From: Cristatella mucedo
Taxonomy: Eukaryota > Bryozoa > Phylactolaemata > Cristatellidae
Reading direction: 5' to 3'
Assembly (NCBI GenBank): GCA_009760855.2
Contig: WPIO01000011.1
Coordinates: 2,344,501 to 2,408,500 of the forward strand
DNA: 64,000 nt
The position numbers and the translations under genes are program-made. Below the pieces are notes generated by a model, which searched no databases, had not been told where the DNA came from, and was given only the letters and a program-made list of their open reading frames with translations. Below are positions 1 through 12,900 of this stretch, one piece after another (the first letter of the stretch is position 1; each line of letters begins with the position of its first letter).

Positions 1-52
1 AGTCAGAAAATCACAATCACCTGCAGCACGGGCAATTGTACACTCCGAACAA

Positions 53-58
53 TTTTAT
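53..58 (-). terminator. Candidate BLMH polyadenylation signal
   Basis: On the minus strand this reads AATAAA. It lies about 600 bp past the BLMH stop codon and is the only AATAAA I see between the stop and the window edge. The position suits a 3' UTR end, but a single hexamer is weak evidence. Confidence 0.3.
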
Positions 59-660
59 TCGTACGATCGCTAACACTTTTCATACAGCCTGATAAGAATA
101 GGACTCACAACATGTTTCATCACTGCAAATGAACAATGACAACCTTTAACAGCCCTAGACTATGCATTGATAGCAATAGCAAATTCAATCTATGCTCTAG
201 TTCCGGAGTCAGCAATGTTCCGTCAAAGATTCTGCATTAGTGGCAACTTATGTGGTGCATCTCAGCTTATGTTAACTGGGCTAAGGTCTCGTGGTATAAT
301 GCTGGTAAATATCCGAGGGGAGTGATAGGGTTAAATAATTGCATGTATCCTAAGGATATGCGGTCTCGGAAGTTTTGCCAATTATATTATAGAGACCGCA
401 TCGTGACGATGACGGTTAATTGTCTATAGCTTGCATATCGTACTCGATCATGCTCGCGTTCTCAGAGGCAATAGCACAAATGTACTTGGTCATGAGTGTG
501 GAGTCTTGCAGTGCCTAGGACTGGTCATTGACGGTCAACGGCTACCGGAATTAAGGCACGGCTCAGCATGGGAAAGCAAAAAACGACGACGCCTCCTTGT
601 CTGCTTAAACGTGTCAAGCGGCAGGCAGCCGAGCAGTCGGAGCTCTCAGCGTCGGAGCTC

Positions 661-809
661 TCAGGCCAGAGCGCCCATGGGGTCCCACGCCGGCAGAACT
701 CGAACTTCCTGCGATTCAATTGCTAGAATCTCCGACGGCAAATACTTGCGATCGATGGCTACTTCATACACAAACTCATCAAACCATTTGTCACTCATGA
801 CAAGATAGC
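661..809 (-). CDS. BLMH: BLMH exon 11 (C terminus)
   Basis: Encodes residues 407-455, starting [13 protein letters not shown] and ending DPMGALA before a TGA. The acceptor TTGTAG falls just before the second base of the Gly407 codon and matches the phase-1 donor of exon 10. The segment carries the conserved C-terminal block, including the tail that acts as an intramolecular gate in bleomycin hydrolases. Confidence 0.95.
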
Positions 810-3800
810 CTACAAAATTGCAAATCCAATGAAAGCAGAACTTCATGGGCAAACAAGATAGACAGCACTTGACAACCGCATCGCTTCGTATCGCATTTAG
901 ATGGGATAGCTGAAGCACATATGTACGTTACTATATACCAGCTAGCTCTCGGTGGTCGGAGCCAGCCTCTCGAACGAACGCTAATGAAATCGGATGCACA
1001 ACCAAAGTCTAGAAATAAAGCCTTTCGTTGTGCCACAGTGACCGAACGTGGCTCGTGATAAGAGAGAAGCCGCAGAAGTAAAGAACTCTACAAATAACCA
1101 TGACATTTAATCTTGTTTTGGCTTTATACTAGCAGTGCCTCCCGAATTGCTTAAAGGGAGAGGGCGGCTCGACTACGTTAACGTTATCTACATTTTGGAG
1201 GCTCCAGTTTCGGTACGAGCTACGGTGCTGCTCCTCGTGCTCAGTAGGAATGGGCATGCGCACTCGCTCAAAATAATGCATGCAGAATAATGCATGCAGA
1301 ATAATGCATGGTTACCGAATGAGTGTCACTAGCTGCTGACAGATGGAAGCAGCAGCCATCTGCTGAGTCATCTGCTTGTCTACTCGTCCTTGAAAGCAAA
1401 ACTCGGAGACATGCGATTATTGCAAAAAATTAACTATGTTTTCCTCTTTCGGCTTTTGCCATGCGAGCAGCTCGCTCGACTCAAGCACGATCGGTGACAG
1501 CTTGCAGAGTGCCACACGCCGACCAGCAACTGGCCACCCATCAGACAGACGTCAGCACAATCAGGTCGGCAGTCATCGCCGATAAAGACAGATGTTCGGT
1601 GTGGGTGATGGTTAACAACCCAGCATCTGAAAATGATCAAGGATTCTAATTCTCAAGGAATTAATTGCTGAATCATTAAGCAGTCCCACAGGGGTTTCTA
1701 ATTGGGCATCCTGACCTTCCGAGCTAATCTCGAGCTCCAGTGAGGGGGACAGGGCGACATTCGAAAATATCGCGACATTGTGAGCCGTGATGGCACACTG
1801 GGTGAGGCGGTTGCTTTTCACGACCTTGGTCCCGAGGTCGTGGGTTCGAATTCGGCGGTGGGCGGTCCATTATCGCCACTGCAAGCGGCGATAATAGCCG
1901 TAAAGGCTCATCTGTCGCTATACAAAAGAGGCTGTTAAACCAGCTACTATTTATTTATTTATTTAAGGCAAAGGCCAGCATTACATGACAGCCAGCCTAA
2001 TTGGCTTGGATGTGGCTAGCCTAGGAGTTTGGGAACGAAAGAGCAAGTTATCGCTTAGCATCAGCATGTCAGCACGGATGACAGCTCATCCGGATCATGT
2101 GTCGTGCACAAAACATTTCCCTGCTTGTCTTAATTACGGAGCTGTAGCTTATGTTTTGCTGAAGCTTTGTTGACTGAAATTTAGCACCAAAATTGCTGTA
2201 CACACAATCCATGTTTGTGCAGAAAGGCAATTTGATAACATGTCTCGTGGTGAAGAGATGATTGCCAGCACAAGCAAAAACCTTGGCTGAGTAAAAACAA
2301 CCATGGCAACTCAGGCCAGCACGAGTTCATGTGTTAAATCAATACGTTGTTTATAATGGACTCACCATGCTGCCGAGACTTTAGGGAAAAAGTGAAACAA
2401 CCGGCCAACATATTGGGGCCCTGAAAATGGTTTGCCGAATGTAATCGGCTATCTTAAAACGATGTACAGTGATTATTGTAATTCCCTCTTGGCTGGGCTG
2501 CCAAAGAAAGCAACTAGGCCACTGCAGATGACTATGAGTATGGCTTCAAGGCTGGTTTTCATGTCCTAGAGATTTGAGCACGTTCTCCTTTGCTAAAAGA
2601 CCTATGATGGCTGCCGGTTGATCAACGGATATAGAGCAAAGTTCTTATGCTGACCCACAGGGCCCGCCACGGCTTGGCTCCTCCGTACCTAGCAGAACTG
2701 CTGCACCAGTTTCAGCCTCTTCGTGCCCTCAGGTCCTGCATGGACAATAAATTAGCTGTTCCATTCCTCTGCATAGAGACCGTTGGCGACAGAAGCTTTA
2801 GCTCTGCAGGTCCTAGACTGTGGAACTCGCTTCCACAATTCTTACACAACAACAACTACTCTCCTATTGCCGACTATGGCTCATCCTTTTCAGTGGTCCT
2901 GAGCTGCTACTTCCATGCTACTCACTACCTCAACTGCTCTCCTGACTCTGCTATGCTTCCCACTTTCTCTTTGTTGCGTGAGACGAAGTCTGTTGGGTTC
3001 CGAATGCGTACCGAAAGCCGCTTAGGCTGTGAGTGCGCTATACAAAGCTCTCCTGTGTAACACCCACATGGTCTTCATGACTTTGTGGAGTTACAGACGG
3101 AGATACATTACATTGCATTACATTACAGTACCTGAATCATTAATGAGTATTTCGTTCGGTCTAGTATCGGCTTTTCGTGATCACCACTTTGATTACTCAC
3201 GATCCTCTTTGCGATGAGCAGATTAATCTTATTGCCTATTTGCAATTTCGGTCTATACGTGCAATGCTAAGAGCTAGTGGCTGGTAATGGTCGTAAGTAC
3301 CATATTGTGATCTTTATTTAATACAGAATCAACCCCAGACAGAACAGCAAAGGGGTGAACATATCGCAAACGAATGATAAGGCTACATGCAGGGACCGAG
3401 CCACGCCCAAACCAGGCCATTCGACTGCCCCACCCTTTCACCTACTGCAGATAGCAAGCCACTGCCAAGGGAGAGTAGACAACAATTTTTGTGCTGTGCT
3501 TTGAAGCATATGCTGGGTAGAATTACCCTCCTAAGCACGCAATGCAATCGGTATGCAGTCAGTCGGTATCGTTTGACTTGGGTCAATGCATTGACAGCAG
3601 ATTCTTAAGGACTAGGTAAAAACTCCATCACACTGGCTTTAAGTTCAAATGCTGAACCTAAACTTGAAGCCAGATCTGCAAGCATAACCTTCTTCAAAAG
3701 AAGCCCCTTCTCACAGTCTCCTCTGTCCGTCCATTTGCTCCCCCACCTGCTCCTAGCCTAATTGTCTACTCATCCCTTCTCTGTCTCTCTCTCCCTCTCT

Positions 3801-3854
3801 ATCTTGGTCTCTCTTACTGTCACTCTCACTCTGTTCATTCCCTCTGTCGGCCCG

Positions 3855-3949
<95 letters not shown>

Positions 3950-6900
3950 GTCAAGGCTGGAGTTGCCACCATGTTGCTTATGTCAATCGAGTTACACAGG
4001 ATATATCGGCATTAATACGTTGCTGCACGGGCTGAAATATGTGAAATGGTGCTAAATTTGATGCCCACACCAAGCCGTACAAGCCTAAAGGTGGTTTGAG
4101 GTAACAAAATCACGACAGCACCATGAAGTGCCGTACTTCGTGTAATGACAGGGACAAGCCAAGTCGCGACCCCAACAGCTGGTTCGACACAGCAAGCCAC
4201 CAAAGGAAATAATGCACTGAGCTTACAAAGGCAGAAACTCGAGCAATAGCTGCATTTCAAAGAAGGGACCAAAGGTGAAGAAGCAGGGCACATGGAATGC
4301 ATTGCAGCCTACGCTCTATTTCCACTTTGGAAATCCCCTAGAGCCGGAGCACGACCTCTATGTTGAGCACGTGCACTGGAGCGTGATTTGAAGCAAGCGA
4401 CGTAAGAGTCAGCTAAATTCGTACAGTGAGAGCACAGCAAACACACGACTGGGGGCAAACGATGAGATTGCATACGACATACCCTTGTCGCCAAAGTCCT
4501 CTCCCCACGAGTTCTCCACTCTCCATTTCGCGGTCTTGGTTTCATCCTGCAACCAAAGCAGCAAAGGCGGATAAAAGTGAGCTTTTGGTTGCCTTCCGAT
4601 GACCCATTGATTCCGATGACCCATTGATTCCGATGACCCATTGATTCCGATGACCCATTGATTCCGATGACCCATTGATTCCGATGACCCATTGATTCCG
4701 ATGACCCATTGATTCCGATGACCCATTGATTCCGATGACCCATTGATTCCGATGACCCATTGATGGAGTGCTTTCGATCAACCATGGCTCTGTGTCCATA
4801 TTGCACTCACAAACAGCAGTAGAGCCGAGCGAGCTCACAAAAAGCAGGTGAAAGCAGCAAGTGCTAAAGCTGCAGTATATCCTGAATGCAGCATATGCTG
4901 AATGCTGTGGGTAAAGACGACGTGCCATTCTAATAGCACGTGTCAGACCTTGCTAGTTTGCGTGACCCCAACGTGAGCACAACACAGATTCACACATTCC
5001 TCCGATGTGGGAAGAAATAAAATTCTGCCCCACACTCATGCTCATTCAAGCCCACGGCACACACAAGCACAAAGTTCTTCTAGAGCGCCTCTCATCTCGC
5101 CTGGGCATCACTGGCACTGCTCTGCAGTGGTTCAGGTCCTATCTCGGTGGGAGACTCCAGAGTATTGACGTGAATGGACAAAGATCATCTGAAGTACCTC
5201 TGAAATATGGAGTACCTCAGGGCTCAGTGCTAGGTCCGGTTCTTTTCACGGTTTATACTCTGCCTCTTGTTGATGTGATTGCCAAGCACAATCTAGGCTT
5301 TCACTTCTATGCAGATGACACTCAGTTGCACCTTTGCTTTGATCCCTCCCAGCCTTCGAGCACCTCAAATTCTCTAAACTCACTTGCTGCATGCATTGAT
5401 GACATCTGCACATGGATGGCAGCAAATTTTCTAAAACTAAACGATGATAAAACTAACTTACTAGTTATGGGCAAACCCAGTATGATCCAGGAATTGGACA
5501 GGCTGACTCTCAAAATTAGCTCTGCCAGCATATCTCCAGTTGAATCAGCTCGAAATCTAGGTGTCATATTCCAAAGCGACCTCTCGTTAGATGACCATAT
5601 CAGCTCCACAGTCAAATCCGCCTATTTTCAGCTTCATAACATTGCTAAAATTCGGGCTTGTTTAGATAAAGATACCACATCCAAGTTGGTCCATGCATTC
5701 GTGACATCCCGTCTCGACTTCTGCAACTCACTGCTTACTGGCCTACCAGCATGTGCGATCAGGCGTTTCCAGCTGGTGCAAAACTCTGCAGCTAGGCTTG
5801 TCCGTCGTGAGCGTCGCAGTTGCCACATTACTCCCCTTCTCGCCGACCTGCACTGGCTCCCAGTCAAGCAACGGATTGACTTCAAGGTTTTGTCACTCAC
5901 TTTTAGGTCCCTTCATTCTATGGCTCCAGCCTATCTGTCAGATATACTACCCCATCAGGCTAAGCATCGTACCAACCGCTTTTCGGAATCCAACAGTTTA
6001 GAAATACCTCGTACAAACCTTAAATCCTTTGGAGACCGTGCATTTAGTTCATATGCTCCCAGAGCCTGGAACTCCCTCCCGACCTGCGTCAGAACATCAC
6101 CTGACCTGACCACATTTAAAAGGAACCTAAAAACACACCTATTTAGGACAGCATTTAGTGGGTCCCTGTGATTCGTCCTTGATGTGCTTATGCGTGCTGA
6201 CACTGTGCATGCTGCCACTAACCACATTTAGTTAGGGGTGAAATGCACAGGGTCAGCATGCCAATGTGGTTAGTGGCAGCATGCACAGTGTCAGCACGCA
6301 TAAGCACATCAAGGACGAATCACAGGGACCCACTAAATGCTGTTCTAAATCGGTGTGTTTTTAAGTTCCTTTTAAATGTGGTCAGGTCAGGGGATGTTCT
6401 GACGCAGGTCGGGAGGGAGTTCCAGGCTTTGGGAGCATACGAGCTAAATGCACGGTCTCCAAAGGATTTAAGGTTTGTACGAAGTATTTCCAGACTGTTG
6501 GATTCCGAAAAGCGGGTGGTACGATGCTTAGCCTGATGGGGTAGTATATCTGACGGATAGGCTGGAGCCATAGAATGAAGAGACCTAAAAGTGAGCGACA
6601 AAACCTTGAAGTCAATCCGTTGCTTGACTGGTAGCCAGTGCAGGTCGGCGAGAAGGGGAGTAATGTGGCAACTGCGATGCTCACGACGGACAAGCCTAGC
6701 TGCAGAGTTTTGCACCAGCTGGAAACGCCTGATCGCACATGCTGGTAGGCCAGTAAGCAGTGAGTTGCAGAAGTCGAGAGGGGATGTCACGAATGCATGG
6801 ACCAACTTGGACGTGGTATCCTTATCTAGACAAGCCCTAATTTTAGCAATGTTATGAAGCTGAAAATAGGCGGATTTGACTGTGGACCTATTCTTGCATG

Positions 6901-9900
6901 TACTTAAACAGTGTGACACATGACAATCAAATCTGGGGGGAGGGGGACTGGATGCTGTGCAAAAGCTATTCTTGTGTGCATAATTGTCATATATGTAAAA
7001 TATTTGAAAACTAGACATATATATTTGTATACACAGTCGAACCTCTCTCTATATATGCATCCTCTCTGTGTGTATTGCCTCACCATATGCACAGTAACTG
7101 GTCGAACCGATAATTTTCTGCCCAACCTAATGCATAACCTACTCTGACAAAGGTCGGCGACAAATTTTTACTATAAGCTTACATGAGATTTTGCTTTTTC
7201 ACCAACAACAAAGCAAAACAGAATGCTTGCTTGGAACAATACTTAGCATTCGTTAATCGTATGCTTTATAAAATTTATTCTTCGCTGGAAGTTATCGTCC
7301 TTCATTATTTGATAGTTTCCGACAACAGCGTGCATAAAAGCCAAGATTTCCGGTGTCACGTGACTAGAGGCCATCGCCATAGCAAGCTAGGTCTCAGAGC
7401 TAGCGCTGCCTAAACTCGTGGGTTTCCACGACTGCTACTGGCTTTCCATCGGATATTTTCCGTCCTGATGTCTTAGTTGCTAAGCAGGCTATTGAACAAT
7501 TTCTCCAGTGAATCCTCGGTTGTTTTTGCTGCTTCGACGTGTGCTTGGACAGACAGCAAAGCTAGGTGCAGACACGGCCATACTTGCTGGGCTTTCCAGG
7601 GCCCAACCAATATTCTCAGCACAATGGTGGATGTTTGTGCATCACGAAATCACTCATGTAAATAAAACGGAAAAACCTAACACAATGGCTGCAATTATGC
7701 AAATTAAATTTTAATTCGAGAGTCAGAGAGAGATTAAGTTCTCTGATGGTGCTTTATCAAGTGCATTATTATTATTATTATTATTATTATATCAGTTCGG
7801 CTACACATCAGAATGTAGCATGCCGACTTACTCTTATTGAAATATGCTAAATGGCAAAACTATCTCTGATAATGACTGCTTAATTAATAATATAATATAA
7901 TAATAATAATATTGCACTTGATAAAGCGCCCTCAGAGAACTTAATCTCTTTCTAGGCACTTTACAATTGCTGCAAAGGGAAATGCAATTGAATGGTAAGT
8001 AAAATCATGCTTGAAAAACAAACAAAATGAATAATTATGTAAGGGGTGAAATGCACAGGGTCAGCATGCCAATGTGGTTAGTGGCAGCATGCACAGTGTC
8101 AGCAAGCATAAGCACATCAAGGACGAATCACAGGGACCCACTAAATGCTGTCCTAAATAGGTGTTTTTAAGTTTCTTTTAAAAGTGGTCAGGTCAGTGGA
8201 TGTTCTGACAAAAGTCGGGAGGAAGTTCAAGGCTTTGGGAGCATACGAACTAAATGCACGGTCTCCAAAGGATTTGAGGTTTGTGCGAGGTATTGGTAAA
8301 CTGTTGGATTCCGAAAAGCAGGTGGTGTGATTCTTGGTCTGGTGGGGGAGTAGACCTGACAGATAGGCTGGAGCCAAAGAATGAAGTGACCTAAAAGTGA
8401 GCGACAAAACGTTGAAGTCAATAATACAACATTTGTTGGGAATCTTTAGAGAACTAAATCTTTAAGTATTGGTCTAACTATTTGAATAATTTGGGAACAA
8501 CCCATTAATCCAGTGAAGCATTAAAACGTGAGTTATCGCTGGTCATAGTTTGTTCACCTTTGACAACCAAAGAGGGGGTGGTGTAGGATGTGCTGGTGAG
8601 GGGCTGCTTTTGCTAGGATTAATAATGTTACCAATGACGTCTAAGAAGGCCTGAGGTTATATATTGATCCCCAGAGTGCATGGATTTTTCAGGCCAGCAT
8701 TATGATACCGTAATACTAGCTCTTTCGCCTCTATGTACTGTCAAACCTTTCTGTAAACATACCCTCCGTCGGATGATTTTCTATGCCTATTGGGAGGTTG
8801 CACTTACAAGGAGGTCCGACTGTGGTAGTATCTATGCCTCCCTCCTCCCCTTCCTTACAGGTGTAGGAAATAATATTAGTAGGCTCAACGGTGCACAATT
8901 GGCGAGGGAGCACTGCCTGTTTTGACATTAAGATTAAGACATTAAGATTAAGACATTAAGATTAAGACATTAAGAGCTATCTTGGAACACCAACAACTGG
9001 AAAGCTACAATTAACGTGACCCATCATTGCAATCAAAGGTAGAAGCAGACCTAGTGGGTGTTCCTGGCCACCACTTTTCACACTAAGCGAACCATAAATC
9101 CAATAGTATCCAATGGTGACACGAAATGCAATCCAGAAAAGAGAGCTAGGTCGGTTAAGTGGGTGTTTGAATGTGAGTTTAAAAGGGATGACGACTAACA
9201 ATGCACATAACCTTGCCAGATTATCGATTTGATGGCATGATTTTTTTGCCCAGATCGTATCTACTACCAGTTTAGTGCAAGCCAGGTTGGTAGGTCGAAG
9301 GGCATCAATTTTTAAGCCAATAAATAAGTGTGCCGAGCGATAGGGCTGACCAGCTCAGATCAAGGAGCTGACAGAGGGCCAAGGGTCCCAGTAGTGACCC
9401 GGAATACGAAGTGTGGTCGTGTTAAGCTGTTTTTGTAGGTCGTGGTTCAAATCTGTATATTTACCGACGGATTCTTAATACAAATGCATTCCAACAGGCA
9501 TTTTGGAAATGATGGCAGCACGAGCAGTTGACGCAGCATGCGCCCGCAAGCACTTAGTCACAGTACTTACTTACTCTACCGGTCATTTGGCAGGGGTTGC
9601 ACAGCGGGGAGTGCTGCAGTATAAAATATAATATAAAATGTAGTACTTATAATAATACTTGTAATATTAATAATAATTATATAGTGGGAGCCAGCATTGC
9701 AAACGGTGAGCTTCTGAGAGGTTCAGCATCACTCTTCGATCGCTCCATACTACCACCAATATAATGATAATACAATTCATTTGTACAGCACCCTAAGAGA
9801 GAATTAATCTCTATTCAGGTGCTTGACATATGCCACGAGGCTCGAGCCCATGACCTCGGTCATCGAATACATTCACCTTGACCTTGGTTCAATGCAGGCA

Positions 9901-12900
9901 CCTTAACCACTAAGCCATGCCATAATTTTTATAAAACGTAAGAAGGAAAATGAAGACCTACCCCAAACAATGCGATACACAAGCAAGCCGGAGCTCACAA
10001 GCGTGCTTGTGTGGCTTAGCGTGATCAGTGTTGGCAACTTGTGGCAAGAAGACTTTGGAGCGGTAGAGCGGTAGTGAATTAGGGATTCGGCTGGATTTCG
10101 GCGGTCCCAAGACACCTACATTGGCAGCAGAGATTCAGTCGACTACAGTCGTCGCTTTAGCACGAGGTTGAATGCTCCCGAGTGCCGAAGCAGAGCAAAT
10201 GCCCAGGTTGTCGCCCACCCACAGGGGAAATTTTAATTCTGAGGCTGCTAGTAGCTTGTATCTCTACCCCAGCTGGCTTGGCAGAATGCCCACTGGCCAT
10301 GGAAGCAAACTTTCCTTTCAGACACACATTAAATGGCCATATGCCCCTAGCAAGCTTGCTTGGATGTCTATAGGGCAATACTGGGCCGTTTCAATGTGGA
10401 TAGCTGCCCCTCCATCGTATGACGAAGATGTGGCAGCACCATGGTGCTGACCTTTCAGCTTTCAGTGCGCTCATCTCGAATACATCAGCTTTGCCATCAG
10501 CTGGAACAGTGAATGCAACTGCATTTTAATTTAGCTCAGCACAACACATGTCCTGCAGACGACCCTTCAGCAGCCGATCGCTAGTAGATCAGCTATCGAT
10601 AGCTCCTGCTTGCTTGGTTGCTTACCACGCATGCTGCTGTGCCGTGCATCCACACATTTACCAAGGTACACACGCACATGTGCGCTTGCGCATGCATGAA
10701 TACATGACCTGCGCCAAAGTTAATGGCAAGCAAGCCAGCCAGCTTCTCTTACGGTTGTACGGTCCTCTTGCTAATAGCTACCGGACAAGCCAAAGAACAG
10801 ACCTATTTGTCCCGACAAAAGCCGAGCTGATAATCAAACAATTACACATGCATAGCTTTGCAACTAATCACGGCTGCTTGATCGGGCTTGGCAGAGAACA
10901 GCTGGCTGCCTACAGCCAGCTGACTGCAACCAACTGGCACGGAGCTCAACGAGTCCATGTGGCAGCAGTTGGCTTGTTTTGTTGTTTGATTGTCAGATTG
11001 CATGGCACAGGCACTGCATCAATTACTCAATAGGACCTGCTAGCCAGTATGCTGGCTACACTTGGTATGCTAAGCAGTGCTTGTTGTTAAGCCAAGATAA
11101 GGAACTCTAGAAATGCAATTGGCCTGACTAATCTGGGCCCGTGATGCAAGGTTGAAGCAGAAAAATGCTGGAAAACACACACATACCTCATGCAAAAAAC
11201 TGGTTTGATCATTTTCTTCCCACTGCACGTGACCTAACTTTGCAAGGATAGCAGCACTCCATACTGCTAGCAAAATATCGATGTTACAGCATAGTGTCGG
11301 CATAGGGGGGAGGGGTAAAGAGAACTGAAAGAGTGAGCATTCTGGCAGAGGAGTTCATTAAGTCACCACGATCTAAGCAGGACGGCAGCCTCCACAATCT
11401 AGTGAGATGCAATGAGACCAACTGTGTGCGTAGCGACGGCAAGCACAGGCTATTGTGTCAACGCTGTGCACATGCAACGGGCATGTGCTCAGTAAAGCCC
11501 GAGGAAAAACATACATTTGAGTATTTACTTGCTCCGGTAAATGAAAGTCACAGTGAGAGACAGGGGGAAAGAGGGCGAGACAGGGAGAATGGAGAGGGCG
11601 AGTTAAAGAGGCACATCGGCATTCATAGATAGCATTAACACCCAGGCACACAAAAAGTCTTGCAGGATGGCCACAGCTGCTATGGCTGTAAATTCGTTCT
11701 GGTAACAAGAGGGTTTCCTAAAATATCGGATATTCTAAAGTTATACAAACCACGTGAAAATATATGTTAGCCAAAAAACAAATACATATGTTTTTGGCGT
11801 GTATGCACTTACTGGGACGTCGTTCACCGTGATTCTTAATTACCTCTCTTACCTGACCTAGAATAGTAGATACCGGCTTCTACGATGTCCCTTCTGCTGT
11901 AGCACATTCTGCTGAGCCTGAGTTTTACTGAAAATTTCAGCTACTGGCATAGGCCAAACACCCGGCCTCAGCTGTCTTTCACTTTGGCTCCATGTTCGTT
12001 TTATAGGGTTCAGATTGGGCAACTGGCTGGGCCACTGCACCAGGACAAAACAAGGACTCGTCAAAAATGACTTCGCCTTACTGGAAGTCTGCATAAGATC
12101 GTTACCCTGCTGCCAAATGTAAGGACCCCCAAACAGGGTATTTGAGCCTCGACATCCAACTGTCATTGACCAAAATGACTTTTGAGTATTATACTCTTTG
12201 AGGGATATTTGCTCGGTGCGGGAGCAGCGGTTCAAACAGTTGCCAATCTGAACTCGGTAGACCGACCATTGAGCGATATCACCAGGCGGCTGATGCTGGC
12301 TGTTCGGCTTGCACACTAGCAGCCGACGACCTTTTTCAGTACTGAGCTCAGGCTCAGCAGAATGGGCTGCAGCAGAAGGAACAATCCAGAACCCGGTGAC
12401 CTCTATTCCTGGCCAAATAAGAAAGGTAATAAAAAATCATGGTGGAACAACGTCACAGTAAATGTAAACAGTAAATGCATACATACCAAAAACATTCGCA
12501 TTTGTCTTTTGGCTGTCAATAGATATTTTCACAAGTTTTGCATAGCTTTAGTACACCCGGTATCGTGAAAACCCTCTAATTACCCTAACGAATTTGCAGC
12601 CACAGCAACAGCAGCCATGTTTCGACGATTTTTTTCACCTGAGTGTAAGCGTTTGTGTGCGGGCAAGCTCAGCTCACCAGGCAACCGAGCCAACCGTCTG
12701 ACAGACAGACGGCAGGCCTACGCAGGACACCCCTGTCCAGTTTTTCACCCCGCCACAGGAATAGCCGGCCAGCGTAAGACACTGACCGGCCATTTTTTTG
12801 CTTAAGGTGGGATGCTCTTACTGTCGACCTGCTAACACACTCTTTGCAAGCACACTGAAACTAGAAGGACAAAGTTCCAGCAAGTGCAATGATGAAACCA

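Noticed and set aside
4309-4928. Open frames encoding a [17 protein letters not shown] repeat protein
   Set aside because: The 17-bp array reads through in all three frames because 17 is not a multiple of three. The real coding part is only BLMH exon 10 at 4483-4546.
9345-9500. Possible additional S1 SINE
   Set aside because: Only a weak tRNA-like phrase (GTAGGTCGTGGTTCAAATC) without the S1 body or tail.
10548-11033. 161-codon plus-strand open frame
   Set aside because: No family similarity and no conserved motif; amino-acid content looks like translated non-coding sequence.
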